Below, one piece after another: positions 28,154 through 36,342 of a stretch of DNA of 64,000 bases. A program made the translations under genes and the position numbers. Numbering within the stretch: position 1 is the first letter of the stretch; each line of letters starts with the position of its first letter. The notes under the pieces were generated by a model that made no database searches, had not been told where the DNA came from, and worked only from the letters and a program-made list of their open reading frames with translations. This DNA is from Pseudanabaena galeata CCNP1313 (GTDB taxonomy: Bacteria; Cyanobacteriota; Cyanobacteriia; Pseudanabaenales; Pseudanabaenaceae), in NCBI RefSeq assembly GCF_029910235.1, contig NZ_CP112874.1, positions 3,162,001 through 3,226,000 on the forward strand, written 5' to 3'.

Positions 28154-28960
28154 ATGTATAAAAGCTTGTACTCCTCGCACGATCGCATTTACAACTTTGA
28201 AGAATTAAACTTTCCCACTGAAGGCGTAGAGTTTAAGCTAAATAACTTAGGTGATGCTCGCTTAGGCGATCGCCTTGCTAGACGACCATACATAGCTTTC
28301 AATATGGTGTCTAGTGTTGATGGCAAAGCAACAACCTATGAGGGGAAGCTGACGGGTTTGGGATCGCGCCCCGATCGCCTGTTAATGAAACGTCTGCGAT
28401 CGCAATTTGATGCGGTACTGGCTGGCGGCACAACCCTGCGGCAAGATGCCTTTATCCCCACCGTACCTCCCGAATTGTTAGCAGAGCGCCAAAAAAACTT
28501 TTCGCAGCCTCAGCCCCTTGGTATTGTGATTACCAACTCAGGCAAACTACCAAGTGAGCATCGTTTTTGGGATGCTGGCAAAGATTTGCGAGTAGCCTTG
28601 ATTGGCGAAGAAACTACGGTCGAGTCATGGCTAGATCAGAAAGCCCAAATTTTCCGATTCCCAACCAAGGAGCAGCAAATTGATTTAAGGCAAGTATTAG
28701 CAATGCTATTTGAAAAGCTGGGGATCAAACGTCTGTTAGTCGAAGGGGGGCCAGCGTTAAATTATTCACTGATCTCTCAAGGCTTGGCTGATGAATTGTT
28801 TTTGACTGTATCTCCCCATATAGTCGGCGGTATTGATAATATGACCGTTATTGGTGGCTCTGGCTATGGCTTGGGCGGCAATAATTTACCTAGTCTTCAA
28901 TTGCGATCGCTATACCATCACGAATCAGAGTTATTTTTACGCTATCAATTTCAAAGGTAG
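28154..28960 (+). CDS. RibD C-terminal-type reductase
   Basis: This 268-residue protein matches the RibD C-terminal (dihydrofolate-reductase-like) fold: RPYIAFNMVSSVDGKATTYEGKLTGLGS, RSQFDAVLAGGTTLRQD, GIVITNSGKLP, KLGIKRLLVEGGPALNYSLISQGLADELFLTVSP. It lacks the N-terminal deaminase domain of bifunctional RibD. The family reduces the ribosyl group of pyrimidine intermediates in riboflavin synthesis using NADPH. Whether this stand-alone copy supplies that step or acts on another pteridine-like substrate cannot be told. It is alone on its strand here. Confidence 0.88.
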   Translation: MYKSLYSSHDRIYNFEELNFPTEGVEFKLNNLGDARLGDRLARRPYIAFNMVSSVDGKATTYEGKLTGLGSRPDRLLMKRLRSQFDAVLAGGTTLRQDAFIPTVPPELLAERQKNFSQPQPLGIVITNSGKLPSEHRFWDAGKDLRVALIGEETTVESWLDQKAQIFRFPTKEQQIDLRQVLAMLFEKLGIKRLLVEGGPALNYSLISQGLADELFLTVSPHIVGGIDNMTVIGGSGYGLGGNNLPSLQLRSLYHHESELFLRYQFQR

Positions 28961-28973
28961 CCGCGCCACCTCT

Positions 28974-29008
28974 AGCTTGAAAGTCAGCCTTTGGCTGACT
29001 TTCAAGCT
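28974..29008. terminator. Shared terminator-like hairpin
   Basis: AGCTTGAAAGTCAGCC and GGCTGACTTTCAAGCT pair perfectly around TTT. It lies between the stops of two convergent genes. Confidence 0.65.
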
Positions 29009-29522
29009 AATGCAATCCCTTTAACTGGCGGACAAGATGAATAATTTCTGGCAAAATTAGCTGCTCGATCGCCAATTTCACCGCATTACTCGATCCTGGA
29101 AGCGAAAAAACCAACTTACCTTGATAAATGCCAGCCTCCGATCTCGAAGCGATCGCCCTTGAGCCAACCTCTTGCCAACTCAAATAACGAAACATCTCCC
29201 CAAACCCCGGCAGTGTTTTTTCGAGTAACGCAGCGATCGCATCGTAAGTAGTATCCCGTGGCGCAATTCCTGTCCCGCCATTGAGAATAATCGCGTCAAG
29301 ATCAGCGATCGCCGCTAACTTATACATTTGGGTGCGGATTTCGTCAGGCTCATCCTTGACTAGGGTGTAGTAATCGAGCAAATGCCCTGCATTAGTCATC
29401 GACTGCTTGATAAAGTGACCACTTTTATCGGTTTCTGGGGTACGGGTATCACTGACAGTAATCACCGCAAAATGTACTTGGTAAGACGGTGGATCGGGAC
29501 AAGGATTTTGAGATTTAGTCAT
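29007..29522 (-). CDS. MoaB/MogA-family molybdopterin protein
   Basis: This 171-residue protein carries the family hallmarks AVITVSDTRTPETDKSG, ILNGGTGIAPRDTTYDAI, PGFGEMFR and VFSLPGSSNAVKLAIEQLILPEI. MogA adenylylates molybdopterin before Mo insertion, while MoaB has a similar fold with a less clear role; sequence alone does not separate them, though length and spacing fit MoaB-type. No other molybdenum cofactor gene is adjacent. Confidence 0.9.
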   Translation of the reverse strand: MTKSQNPCPDPPSYQVHFAVITVSDTRTPETDKSGHFIKQSMTNAGHLLDYYTLVKDEPDEIRTQMYKLAAIADLDAIILNGGTGIAPRDTTYDAIAALLEKTLPGFGEMFRYLSWQEVGSRAIASRSEAGIYQGKLVFSLPGSSNAVKLAIEQLILPEIIHLVRQLKGLH

Positions 29523-29593
29523 AAATTTTGTTTGAGGATCGCAAATTAAATATATAGATCAGGATCTGCTTTAGTCGATAATTTGACCACTTC

Positions 29594-29652
29594 ATAAAGA
29601 ACCAATTTTTGATGGCACGGCTTCGCCGTGCCATCAAAAATTGGTTCTTTAT
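29594..29652. repeat. Hairpin ATAAAGAACC family, copy 2
   Basis: ATAAAGAACCAATTTTTGAT with its complement surrounds GGCACGGC-TTC-GCCGTGCC. Compared with 28074 the arms differ at several positions, all compensated. Confidence 0.8.
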
Positions 29653-29666
29653 CTTACGGTGAAGCC

Positions 29667-29942
29667 CTAAATATTTTTAGATTTAGGCTTTTCTTGTTGA
29701 CTACAACGAAATCTTTGGGACTCAGAGGTGATGGCATGTTTAGTTTTGCGACCACTTACCCTTTCTCGCCACATCAGGAACGATGGACGTTTCATGGATT
29801 TACGCATGATTTTAATTACTTCTGCCTCGGAAATGCCAAATTGCTCGTGAATAGTATCAAAAGTAGTGCGGTCTTCCCACGCCATCTCGACAATGCGATC
29901 AATATCAACCGCAGTGAGTGTTTTTAAAATTAGTCTATCCAT
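29667..29942 (-). CDS. TIGR03643-family small protein
   Basis: This ORF of 91 residues from ATG at 29942 reads MDRLILKTLTAVDIDRIVEMAWEDRT, then a helix-turn-helix-like FGISEAEVIKIMRKSM and KRPSFLMWRERVSGRKTKH. This is the conserved core of an uncharacterised family widespread in cyanobacteria and proteobacteria. A basic C-terminal tail (QQEKPKSKNI) is variable. An upstream in-frame TTG at 29954 is less likely. The HTH-like stretch hints at nucleic-acid contact, but no function is established. Confidence 0.85.
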   Translation of the reverse strand: MDRLILKTLTAVDIDRIVEMAWEDRTTFDTIHEQFGISEAEVIKIMRKSMKRPSFLMWRERVSGRKTKHAITSESQRFRCSQQEKPKSKNI

Positions 29943-29982
29943 ACCAATGATCAATCTGTTTAAGTACTGTGCAAAATAAATT

Positions 29983-30035
29983 ACCTAAACCAGTAAAGTT
30001 GCGCCCCGCAGGGGCGCAACTTTACTGGTTTAGGT
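29983..30035. repeat. Hairpin GTAAAGTTGCGCCCC family
   Basis: Perfect arms ACCTAAACCAGTAAAGTTGC...GCAACTTTACTGGTTTAGGT surround GCCCC-GCA-GGGGC. It is the same family as 4803, with two clear compensated substitutions. Confidence 0.8.
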
Positions 30036-30066
30036 TTGTAATTAACTATGTCCATCTACCTATGAG

Positions 30067-30095
30067 ATCATTGCCGCGCAAAGCGCAGCAATGAT
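30067..30095. terminator. Hairpin just after stop of the coiled-coil gene
   Basis: ATCATTGCCGCGC-AAA-GCGCAGCAATGAT has one mismatch. It lies immediately 3' of the minus-strand gene that ends at 30097. Confidence 0.55.
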
Positions 30096-30096
30096 T

Positions 30097-31128
30097 TTAG
30101 TTTTGTTTCCAATGACGTGCTAATTGCTTAGCTTTCAGTCCCGATTCAATTACTTCGAGTAGTCTGGTCATACCTGTAGTATTCACAATTTCATAGGTTT
30201 TATTAGCTCGACGACAAGCCTCGATCGCTCTTTCAGTGAGTGAGTGGCTCGCATAACCTGTCACGATAATAATTAAATCACCACCAGAGATTTGGCTCTC
30301 TCCTTGCGCTGCAAGTTGCAAGCCATCCTGCTCGGTGTACCACATTAAATTAATTGCCGAATCACGCAACCGATTTTTTACAGCCGTTTGCAAGCGATCG
30401 TGTCCGCCAAATACTAAAACCTTGCCACTGAGGTCAGTGTACAAAGCAGGTCGCTTTTCTGACTTGCGATGTCTTGTCGTAGGCTGAACATCAGGGGCGC
30501 GATCAACACGGGAGCGATTTTCAAGAGCTTTGTTGTAAATAAAGGTGAGTGTTTGTTCATGGCTACCACGCAAACGTGCAACGGGACCTTCTTCACTGTG
30601 GGAATTTATTTGGTTAATCAGCGCTTCGACAACTTCTTCGAGTGCGCCGATCGCTTTTAAGTCATTGGCATATCCACGCACCGCGATCGAAGCATCGGTA
30701 GCACTAAAGAAATCGCGTTGTTCTTCAATCATCTCTAATAGGTCAGCTTTTAATTCCAGTCGCCATTGAGCCGTTTGTTCCGTTATTCGTTCATCTAGTA
30801 GTCTTTCTTCGCTCAAAATCAACTGGCGATCGGCAAGCTGAGCCGCAAGGTTAGGAGCCTCAGCTATTTCCTGTCGAATATCAGCCGCTTTTTTTTCTAG
30901 CCTTTGCCTAGTCTCGCTGTTGGGGTTTCCACCTTCACGATCATATTCTTGTAGCATCTGCTCAACTTTAGCCAGTAAAGGTTTCAATCTTGCTTCAATT
31001 TGGGCTACTGCTTCTTGGATTTGGCGATCGCGTTGCTGTTGTAAACGATTTTGTTCTAACTCCACCTTTGCCATGGTCAGCAAATCGCTAACCGAGGCTT
31101 CCAGTTCATCTAATTCAGAAATATGCAT
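30097..31128 (-). CDS. Coiled-coil protein with DUF2325-like C terminus
   Basis: This 343-residue protein has an N-terminal part (about 1-215) that is long, charged and helical (LEQNRLQQQRDRQIQEAV, RLEKKAADIRQEIAE), so coiled coil is likely. The C-terminal part (about 240-335) has KVLVFGGHDRLQTAVKNRL, DLIIIVTGYASHSLTERAIEACRRANKTYEIVNTTG, matching the Rossmann-like DUF2325 pattern, in which small molecules may bind. No signal peptide or TM is seen. Function is unknown. It is divergent from deoC. Confidence 0.75.
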   Translation of the reverse strand: MHISELDELEASVSDLLTMAKVELEQNRLQQQRDRQIQEAVAQIEARLKPLLAKVEQMLQEYDREGGNPNSETRQRLEKKAADIRQEIAEAPNLAAQLADRQLILSEERLLDERITEQTAQWRLELKADLLEMIEEQRDFFSATDASIAVRGYANDLKAIGALEEVVEALINQINSHSEEGPVARLRGSHEQTLTFIYNKALENRSRVDRAPDVQPTTRHRKSEKRPALYTDLSGKVLVFGGHDRLQTAVKNRLRDSAINLMWYTEQDGLQLAAQGESQISGGDLIIIVTGYASHSLTERAIEACRRANKTYEIVNTTGMTRLLEVIESGLKAKQLARHWKQN

Positions 31129-31271
31129 ATTTACTTAATATCTGCCTATATTTGCTTAATTTTAATAAGTCGAGAATAAGTCGTGAGAAATGACGTGAAT
31201 AAGTAATTATAAGAAGTTATCGTCACTAATCTCCAATGTAACCTCTTGCTTGCCTAAGTGTGTATAGTTTT

Positions 31272-31928
31272 ATGCTCCAACCTGATATCAATCCTGCCCC
31301 ATATATTGATTACGCCCTATTAGATCCCGCCGCTAGTGATGAACAGGTAGATCGAGCTTGTGAAGAAGCCGATCGCTTTGGTTTTGCTAGCGTCTGCGTT
31401 TATCCTTGCAACGTCAAGCGCGTGACAGAAAGACTGCTCAAAACCAAGGTAGAAATTTGCACTGTGATTGGCTTTCCCAGTGGCGCAACCACATCAAACG
31501 TTAAGCTTTATGAAGCAATGGAATCTGTGGAAAATGGCGCAACGGAATTAGATGTTGTCATTAACTTTGGCTGGCTCAAAACAGGACAGACTAATTTATT
31601 ACATCAAGATATTGCTCAAATCTGTGAGGAGTCGGGCAAACCTGTCAAAGCAATTTTAGAGCTTAGCTTACTCACTCCCGATGAGCAGGAACTCGCCGCC
31701 GAGGTATGTATGGATGCAGGAGTTGCCTTTTTAAAAACAGGCACAGGCTGGGCGGGATCTGCCACGCTGGAAATGGTGAAATTTCTCAAGGAAATTTCAC
31801 GCGGAAAAGTTGGTATTAAGGCTTCAGGGGGAATTCGTACCAGAGAGCAGGCGATCGCCTTAATTGATGCAGGTGCAAATCGGATCGGTACGTCTCACGG
31901 CGTAGCGATCGCTCGCGAAAAAAATTAA
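31272..31928 (+). CDS. deoC: Deoxyribose-phosphate aldolase
   Basis: This 218-residue class I aldolase cleaves 2-deoxyribose 5-phosphate to acetaldehyde and glyceraldehyde 3-phosphate. Catalytic residues are visible: D94 ([10 protein letters not shown]), Schiff-base K155 ([10 protein letters not shown]) and K183 ([10 protein letters not shown]). The ATG at 31272 is chosen; an in-frame GTG at 31260 would add MYSF. Length is normal. It stands alone; the product would feed deoxynucleoside carbon into glycolysis. Confidence 0.95.
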   Translation: MLQPDINPAPYIDYALLDPAASDEQVDRACEEADRFGFASVCVYPCNVKRVTERLLKTKVEICTVIGFPSGATTSNVKLYEAMESVENGATELDVVINFGWLKTGQTNLLHQDIAQICEESGKPVKAILELSLLTPDEQELAAEVCMDAGVAFLKTGTGWAGSATLEMVKFLKEISRGKVGIKASGGIRTREQAIALIDAGANRIGTSHGVAIAREKN

Positions 31929-31985
31929 TTTATAAAAAGCCAAGCTGAGCCTGACTTTTTATTCTATAGAAACGCAAGAGATAGA

Positions 31986-32056
31986 TAGGACATAAAACCA
32001 AAAAGAAGAGTGGCGGCGCGAAGCGCCGCCACTCTTCTTTTTGGTTTTATGTCCTA
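31986..32056. repeat. GGCGGCGC-GAA hairpin, copy 2
   Basis: The stem extends from TAGGACATAAAACC to GGTTTTATGTCCTA. Against the 4716 copy, GATGAG is GAAGAG and the opposite CTCATC is CTCTTC, one compensated base pair. The 3' flank (AAGCAAAAATTACATTGCTATA) is also shared. Confidence 0.88.
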
Positions 32057-32172
32057 AGCAAAAATTACATTGCTATAAGCAATTATGTCAATCCGAAAAA
32101 ATTTAGGTGCAAATTTTATCTTGTTAATATGGGAGGCATAAAATAAAAAATATAAACATCAAAATCTAAGCT

Positions 32173-32682
32173 GTGATACCAACTCTTGATGTCAAATATG
32201 CTTATTCGATGTGTCTGGGAATAATAATTGCCCTGACAGGTGTTTCCCTATGGCAACGTTTTACGACACATCCTCCTCGCGATATTCCCGAAAATACCGA
32301 AGCAGCCAAGGTGAATGTACCTCCCTTACCTGCAACTTTTACTCGTCCTAGTCTTAATGATGGTGAGAATATTGGCAGCCTGCGCGTCGGCAATCGCACC
32401 GATCGCTCCGTGCGGATTGTCCTATTTTCGCGAGTTACCTCCCAAAATGTGTGGAAAGCGATCGAGCCTCTGAATTGGGACTTTGCGCCCAATGAAGGTG
32501 GCAAAGAGGGTTTATTACTATCTTTGCCAAATTATAAAATTGCGATCGGTAAAGGTGATGTGATTTTTGCCTTCGCCACCGATGGTTCCCGTACTTACTG
32601 GGGACCAAATATTGTTGGCGAAACCGATGCCCCATTTTGGGATAGTCAAAACAAAGAATGGAGTATGGTATTGCAACCTTAA
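32173..32682 (+). CDS. Hypothetical membrane-anchored protein
   Basis: This 169-residue ORF starts at GTG. A single N-terminal hydrophobic segment (about 9-28, YSMCLGIIIALTGVSLW) is followed by a Pro-rich stretch and a domain of about 110 residues with IGSLRVGNRTDRSVRIVLFSR, WDFAPNEGG and GDVIFAFATDGSRTYWGPNIVG. The domain looks beta-rich. No family is recognised. It is flanked by two copies of the GGCGGCGC hairpin family, which may have been swapped or copied across it. Confidence 0.7.
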   Translation: MIPTLDVKYAYSMCLGIIIALTGVSLWQRFTTHPPRDIPENTEAAKVNVPPLPATFTRPSLNDGENIGSLRVGNRTDRSVRIVLFSRVTSQNVWKAIEPLNWDFAPNEGGKEGLLLSLPNYKIAIGKGDVIFAFATDGSRTYWGPNIVGETDAPFWDSQNKEWSMVLQP

Positions 32683-32718
32683 TAGCTATAGCAAAAAAAG
32701 AGTTGGCTAGTACAAACC

Positions 32719-32773
32719 AAAACCCAAGAATCGAGTGGCGGCGCGAAGCGCCGCCACTCGATTCTTGGGTTTT
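32719..32773. repeat. GGCGGCGC-GAA hairpin, copy 3
   Basis: Arms AAAACCCAAGAATCGAG/CTCGATTCTTGGGTTTT differ from copies 1 and 2 at several places, all matched. The core and TATGTCCTAA...TTGCTATA flank are conserved. Confidence 0.88.
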
Positions 32774-32800
32774 ATGTCCTAAACAAAACTTGCTTTGCTA

Positions 32801-32889
32801 TATCAGTAGGGGCAATTCATGAATTGCCCCTACTGATAGCTAAAAAAGAACCTCTCGCATTGCGAGAGGTTCTTTTTTTAGCTATCAGT
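32801..32889. terminator. Two overlapping, competing hairpins
   Basis: Stem 1 is 32801-32838 (TATCAGTAGGGGCAATTC with its complement). Stem 2 is 32831-32889 (TACTGATAGCTAAAAAAG... around CTCGC-ATT-GCGAG). They share the TACTGATA segment at 32831-32838, so only one full stem can form. Stem 2 includes the stop codon of the minus-strand gene and a T run on either strand. Confidence 0.7.
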
Positions 32890-33981
32890 AGGCTCTTTGC
32901 GCTTAATTAATGGTTTCGGCACGGGTGGACGCTCTTCCGAAGAAAATCTGGGACGTGGTGGATAAAAAGAACCATCACCACCATCACCCGTATAGGACGG
33001 CTTAAATGGGCGATCGCTATAGGGGCGATCGTTGTACCTTCTTGGCGCAAACTTACCACCATTGCTAGGACGACCCTTAAATTGTGAGCCACGCTTACCC
33101 TTAGAAGGAATAATCCCAATAAACTCACCATCAATAATCGTCAAAACATCCCCTTGACGTTGCACATTCACGCTCCAGAATTGTCCAACTGCATCAGTTG
33201 GCAACAATCCTGTAAGACGAACCTTGAACTTGCTATATTCCTTGGTGACTTTATCCTTTTGTTTATCAAACTTTTGTTCAGTACGGCGCACCTTAACAAT
33301 TACTGAATTATCTTCAGTAGACTGACTAGAGATCTCGCCGCGTACAGAAAAATAACCATCCTCAACGTTAGGATCAATGGGGATATCAGTTTTGCCAAGC
33401 TCAACAGGAGCCCACACGCCAGATATCTGTACATGTAATTTACCTGCCTTATCATTGGTGCGCGGATACACCACCCACAAATATTCGCGATCGCTTTCTA
33501 GACGCTTTTTAACAATCGAAATAATCTTACCAAGTAGCACTGCATCAACTTGAGAACCATCGGTCGTTAAGATATACCCCTTAGCAAAGTTATCTTCATT
33601 AGCAATGTATTTCCCACAGATTACACCGATCGCTCGGTACTGAAATGGTTCTGTTGCGGCTGGAATTGGCTGTAAACAGACTTTATTTTCCTTGGATTCT
33701 TCAGGTTTATCTACAGATGTTTGACTGTCACCATTACGGATTAAGTTAGGGTTTTTAACCTTTAAAGCAGCAGGAATAATCTTGGGAACAGGTTTAACCG
33801 CATCCTCATTCTGTTGTGGTAACTTTTGCTCTTCAGCCTGATTAGCCTCCAGAGACTTGGGGGCGATAACTTTGAGAACTTCTAATTTAGGCAAGTCTTT
33901 AATCGGAGGTTTAGGTGTAACAGATTTTGGTAGTTTACTATTTGAGTCATCGGATTGGCTGGACTTATTGATTTTACTCAT
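32878..33981 (-). CDS. Hypothetical protein with basic Gly/Arg/Pro-rich tail
   Basis: This 367-residue protein has a low-complexity charged N terminus (Lys/Pro/Ser, about 1-105), a central folded region (about 115-285, PFQYRAIGVICGKYIANEDNFAKGYILTT..., KVRLTGLLPTDAVGQFWSVNVQRQGDVLTIIDGEF) and a tail of KRGSQFKGRP, RRYNDRPYSDRP and PPRPRF repeats. The tail resembles RNA-binding RG/RP tails. Related cyanobacterial proteins are uncharacterised. AGGTTC plus GGAGG upstream of the ATG support the start. Confidence 0.75.
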   Translation of the reverse strand: MSKINKSSQSDDSNSKLPKSVTPKPPIKDLPKLEVLKVIAPKSLEANQAEEQKLPQQNEDAVKPVPKIIPAALKVKNPNLIRNGDSQTSVDKPEESKENKVCLQPIPAATEPFQYRAIGVICGKYIANEDNFAKGYILTTDGSQVDAVLLGKIISIVKKRLESDREYLWVVYPRTNDKAGKLHVQISGVWAPVELGKTDIPIDPNVEDGYFSVRGEISSQSTEDNSVIVKVRRTEQKFDKQKDKVTKEYSKFKVRLTGLLPTDAVGQFWSVNVQRQGDVLTIIDGEFIGIIPSKGKRGSQFKGRPSNGGKFAPRRYNDRPYSDRPFKPSYTGDGGDGSFYPPRPRFSSEERPPVPKPLIKRKEPTDS

Positions 33982-34775
33982 CTGAACCTCCAGAAAAATA
34001 AGTTGTCTAATGCGGACTAGACCTTACTAAGCAATTGCTAGAAAAACATGTTAATCAACATCGAAATACTCTCAAATACAGTCTGTATAAAAACAATCTA
34101 TACAAAAGAGAATTTTAGTTGAAATATATCTTGGTTTTGACCAAGGTATACCCACGTTTAAAACCTACCTCAACTAAATTCCGCAAAAAAATGAAATGTT
34201 TAGGTAGTCTAACTTATCCCCTTGCTAATTGGCCTTGTGGCTTTAGTTTGGTTAGGGATACTATCTAATTTAGATTTAGTTCAAGATGTAGATACTACAC
34301 ATCTTAACTAAACTAAGCATACACCGTTATCAGTCAGACCTGTGAATAGTTCCCTGAATGATTCACAGAATTTCATGGTCATCATACTTGAAATCGGACT
34401 GTAACAATCGTCAAAGAAAAAATTTATATCTAGTTAAAATTTGTGATAGCGCGACTTCGCCTCACCGCCATAAATTAACGTGAGTTCGATATAGCCATTT
34501 GCGGCGTGCTTCGCACAACGCAAATGGCGAAAAATGGGAAAAATCGCTTAGCGATTTTTCCCATTTTTCGCTTTCGTCGAACTGGCGTTAAATTACAGCG
34601 AAGCCCCTAGATACTTACCACTTTTGTTCCTGATGGTATTAAGGATTTACAAAGGATTTGCGATCCCCGCTAAATCAGCGCTTACGATACCTTTGTCCTT
34701 AAGTTCAGTAAAAACTGACTTTACTTTGGGAATGCATCATATTGTTCATGGACGTTCATGAATAGAGAGGATTTT
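33982..34775. other. Gene-free stretch upstream of gnd
   Basis: This stretch of about 790 bases has no credible ORF. Apart from the composite element at 34476-34590 it is AT-rich unique sequence likely to contain promoters for the divergent genes. No tRNA or recognised small RNA was seen. Confidence 0.5.
34476..34590. repeat. Composite three-way-junction element, copy 3 (inverted)
   Basis: Hairpin B (34494-34528, GCCATTTGCGGCGTGC...) comes first and hairpin A (34527-34571, tip ATCGCTTAGCGAT) second, the reverse of copies 1 and 2. The outer arms TAACGTGAGTTCGA and TCGAACTGGCGTTA pair with one mismatch and one G-T pair. Confidence 0.75.
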
Positions 34776-36200
34776 ATGGCATCTGACAAGCAAAATTTTG
34801 GATTGATTGGTTTGGCTGTGATGGGTGAAAACCTTGCTCTAAACATTGAGCGCAATGGGTTTTCGATGAGTGTTTATAACCGTAGCCGTGACAAAACTGA
34901 TAAGTTTTTAGCAACCCGTGCTGCTGGTAAAAATTTCAAAGGCACATTTACGATCGCTGAATTTGTTGCATCCCTAGAGCGTCCCCGCAAAATGTTGATC
35001 ATGGTTAAGGCGGGAGCGCCCGTTGATGCAGTTATCAAAGAGCTAATTCCCTTTTTGGATGAAGGTGACATTATCATTGATGGCGGTAACTCTCTCTATG
35101 ACGACACCGATCGCCGCACTGTGGAGCTAGAGGCCATTAATCTCAAATTCATTGGTATGGGCGTGAGTGGCGGTGAGGAAGGCGCTCTTAATGGTCCCAG
35201 CATGATGCCTGGTGGTCAAAAGTCAGCCTATGCTGAGATTGAGCCAATCGTGACCAAGATTGCGGCTCAAGTCGATGATGGCGCTTGTGTGACTTACATC
35301 GGTAAGGGTAGTGCGGGGCATTACGTGAAAATGGTGCATAACGGCATTGAGTATGGCGATATGCAGTTGATCGCAGAAGCCTATGATTTGCTTAGCACTG
35401 GATTAGGCTTGACGGCAAGTGAATTGCATGAAACCTTTACCGCTTGGAAAAGCTCAGAGCTTGATTCTTATCTAATCGATATCACGACGGATATTTTTAC
35501 GAAGATTGACGATCTCACAGGAGATGCGTTGGTCAATAAAATTCTTGATGCGGCTGGGCAGAAGGGGACAGGTAAATGGACGGTACAGAGTGCCTTTGAT
35601 CTGGGTGTACCGATCCCCACGATGATCGCGGCGGTGACTGCAAGGGTGATGTCTTCCTACAAAGAAGAGCGGGTTGCTGCCTCGAAGGTGCTAATCAGTT
35701 CGACTTCTGGTAAGTATGAAGGCGATCGCCAAGAATTTATTGATGCGGTACGTGACGCTCTTTACTGCTCCAAGATTTGTTCCTATGCTCAGGGCATGGC
35801 ACTACTTGGTGCGGCTTCCCGTGACTTTGGCTATGACTTGAATCTGGGTGAAATTGCCCGTATTTGGAAAGGTGGTTGCATTATCCGTGCGGCTTTCCTT
35901 GACAAGATCAAACTTGCATTTCAGCGCAATGCTCAACTACCTAACCTGCTAGTTGATCCCGATTTCAAGCAAACGATTTTGACTAAAGAAGCGGCATGGC
36001 GCAAGGTGGTTATGGCGGCGGCGCAGTTGGGTATTCCGATCCCTGCGTTTAGTGCATCTCTTGATTATTTCGATAGTTATAGACGCGATCGCCTACCTCA
36101 AAACTTGACACAGGCTCAGCGCGATTACTTCGGCGCTCACACCTATGAGCGCACCGACAAGCCCAGAGGCGAATTTTTCCACACCGAGTGGATGAAGTAA
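34776..36200 (+). CDS. gnd: 6-phosphogluconate dehydrogenase (decarboxylating)
   Basis: This 474-residue enzyme oxidises 6-phosphogluconate to ribulose 5-phosphate with NADP in the oxidative pentose phosphate pathway. Marks are [20 protein letters not shown] (Rossmann GxAxxG), [42 protein letters not shown] and [16 protein letters not shown] at 34764-34770 positions the ATG at 34776, not the in-frame ATG at 34758. It supplies NADPH in the dark in cyanobacteria. A strong hairpin follows. Confidence 0.97.
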   Translation: MASDKQNFGLIGLAVMGENLALNIERNGFSMSVYNRSRDKTDKFLATRAAGKNFKGTFTIAEFVASLERPRKMLIMVKAGAPVDAVIKELIPFLDEGDIIIDGGNSLYDDTDRRTVELEAINLKFIGMGVSGGEEGALNGPSMMPGGQKSAYAEIEPIVTKIAAQVDDGACVTYIGKGSAGHYVKMVHNGIEYGDMQLIAEAYDLLSTGLGLTASELHETFTAWKSSELDSYLIDITTDIFTKIDDLTGDALVNKILDAAGQKGTGKWTVQSAFDLGVPIPTMIAAVTARVMSSYKEERVAASKVLISSTSGKYEGDRQEFIDAVRDALYCSKICSYAQGMALLGAASRDFGYDLNLGEIARIWKGGCIIRAAFLDKIKLAFQRNAQLPNLLVDPDFKQTILTKEAAWRKVVMAAAQLGIPIPAFSASLDYFDSYRRDRLPQNLTQAQRDYFGAHTYERTDKPRGEFFHTEWMK

Positions 36201-36255
36201 TATCAAAAAATTAAGAGATGCAACATAAAACACTGCATCTCTTAATTTTTTGATA
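36201..36255. terminator. Terminator of gnd
   Basis: TATCAAAAAATTAAGAGATG and its complement CATCTCTTAATTTTTTGATA form a stem right after the stop codon. Confidence 0.75.
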
Positions 36256-36342
36256 ATAATAGAATTTGGAATAATTTGTGTCGAATGAATGTACTGACTA
36301 AAGAAAAGTGAATTGATCCCAAAATAATCACTCCATCTATCT

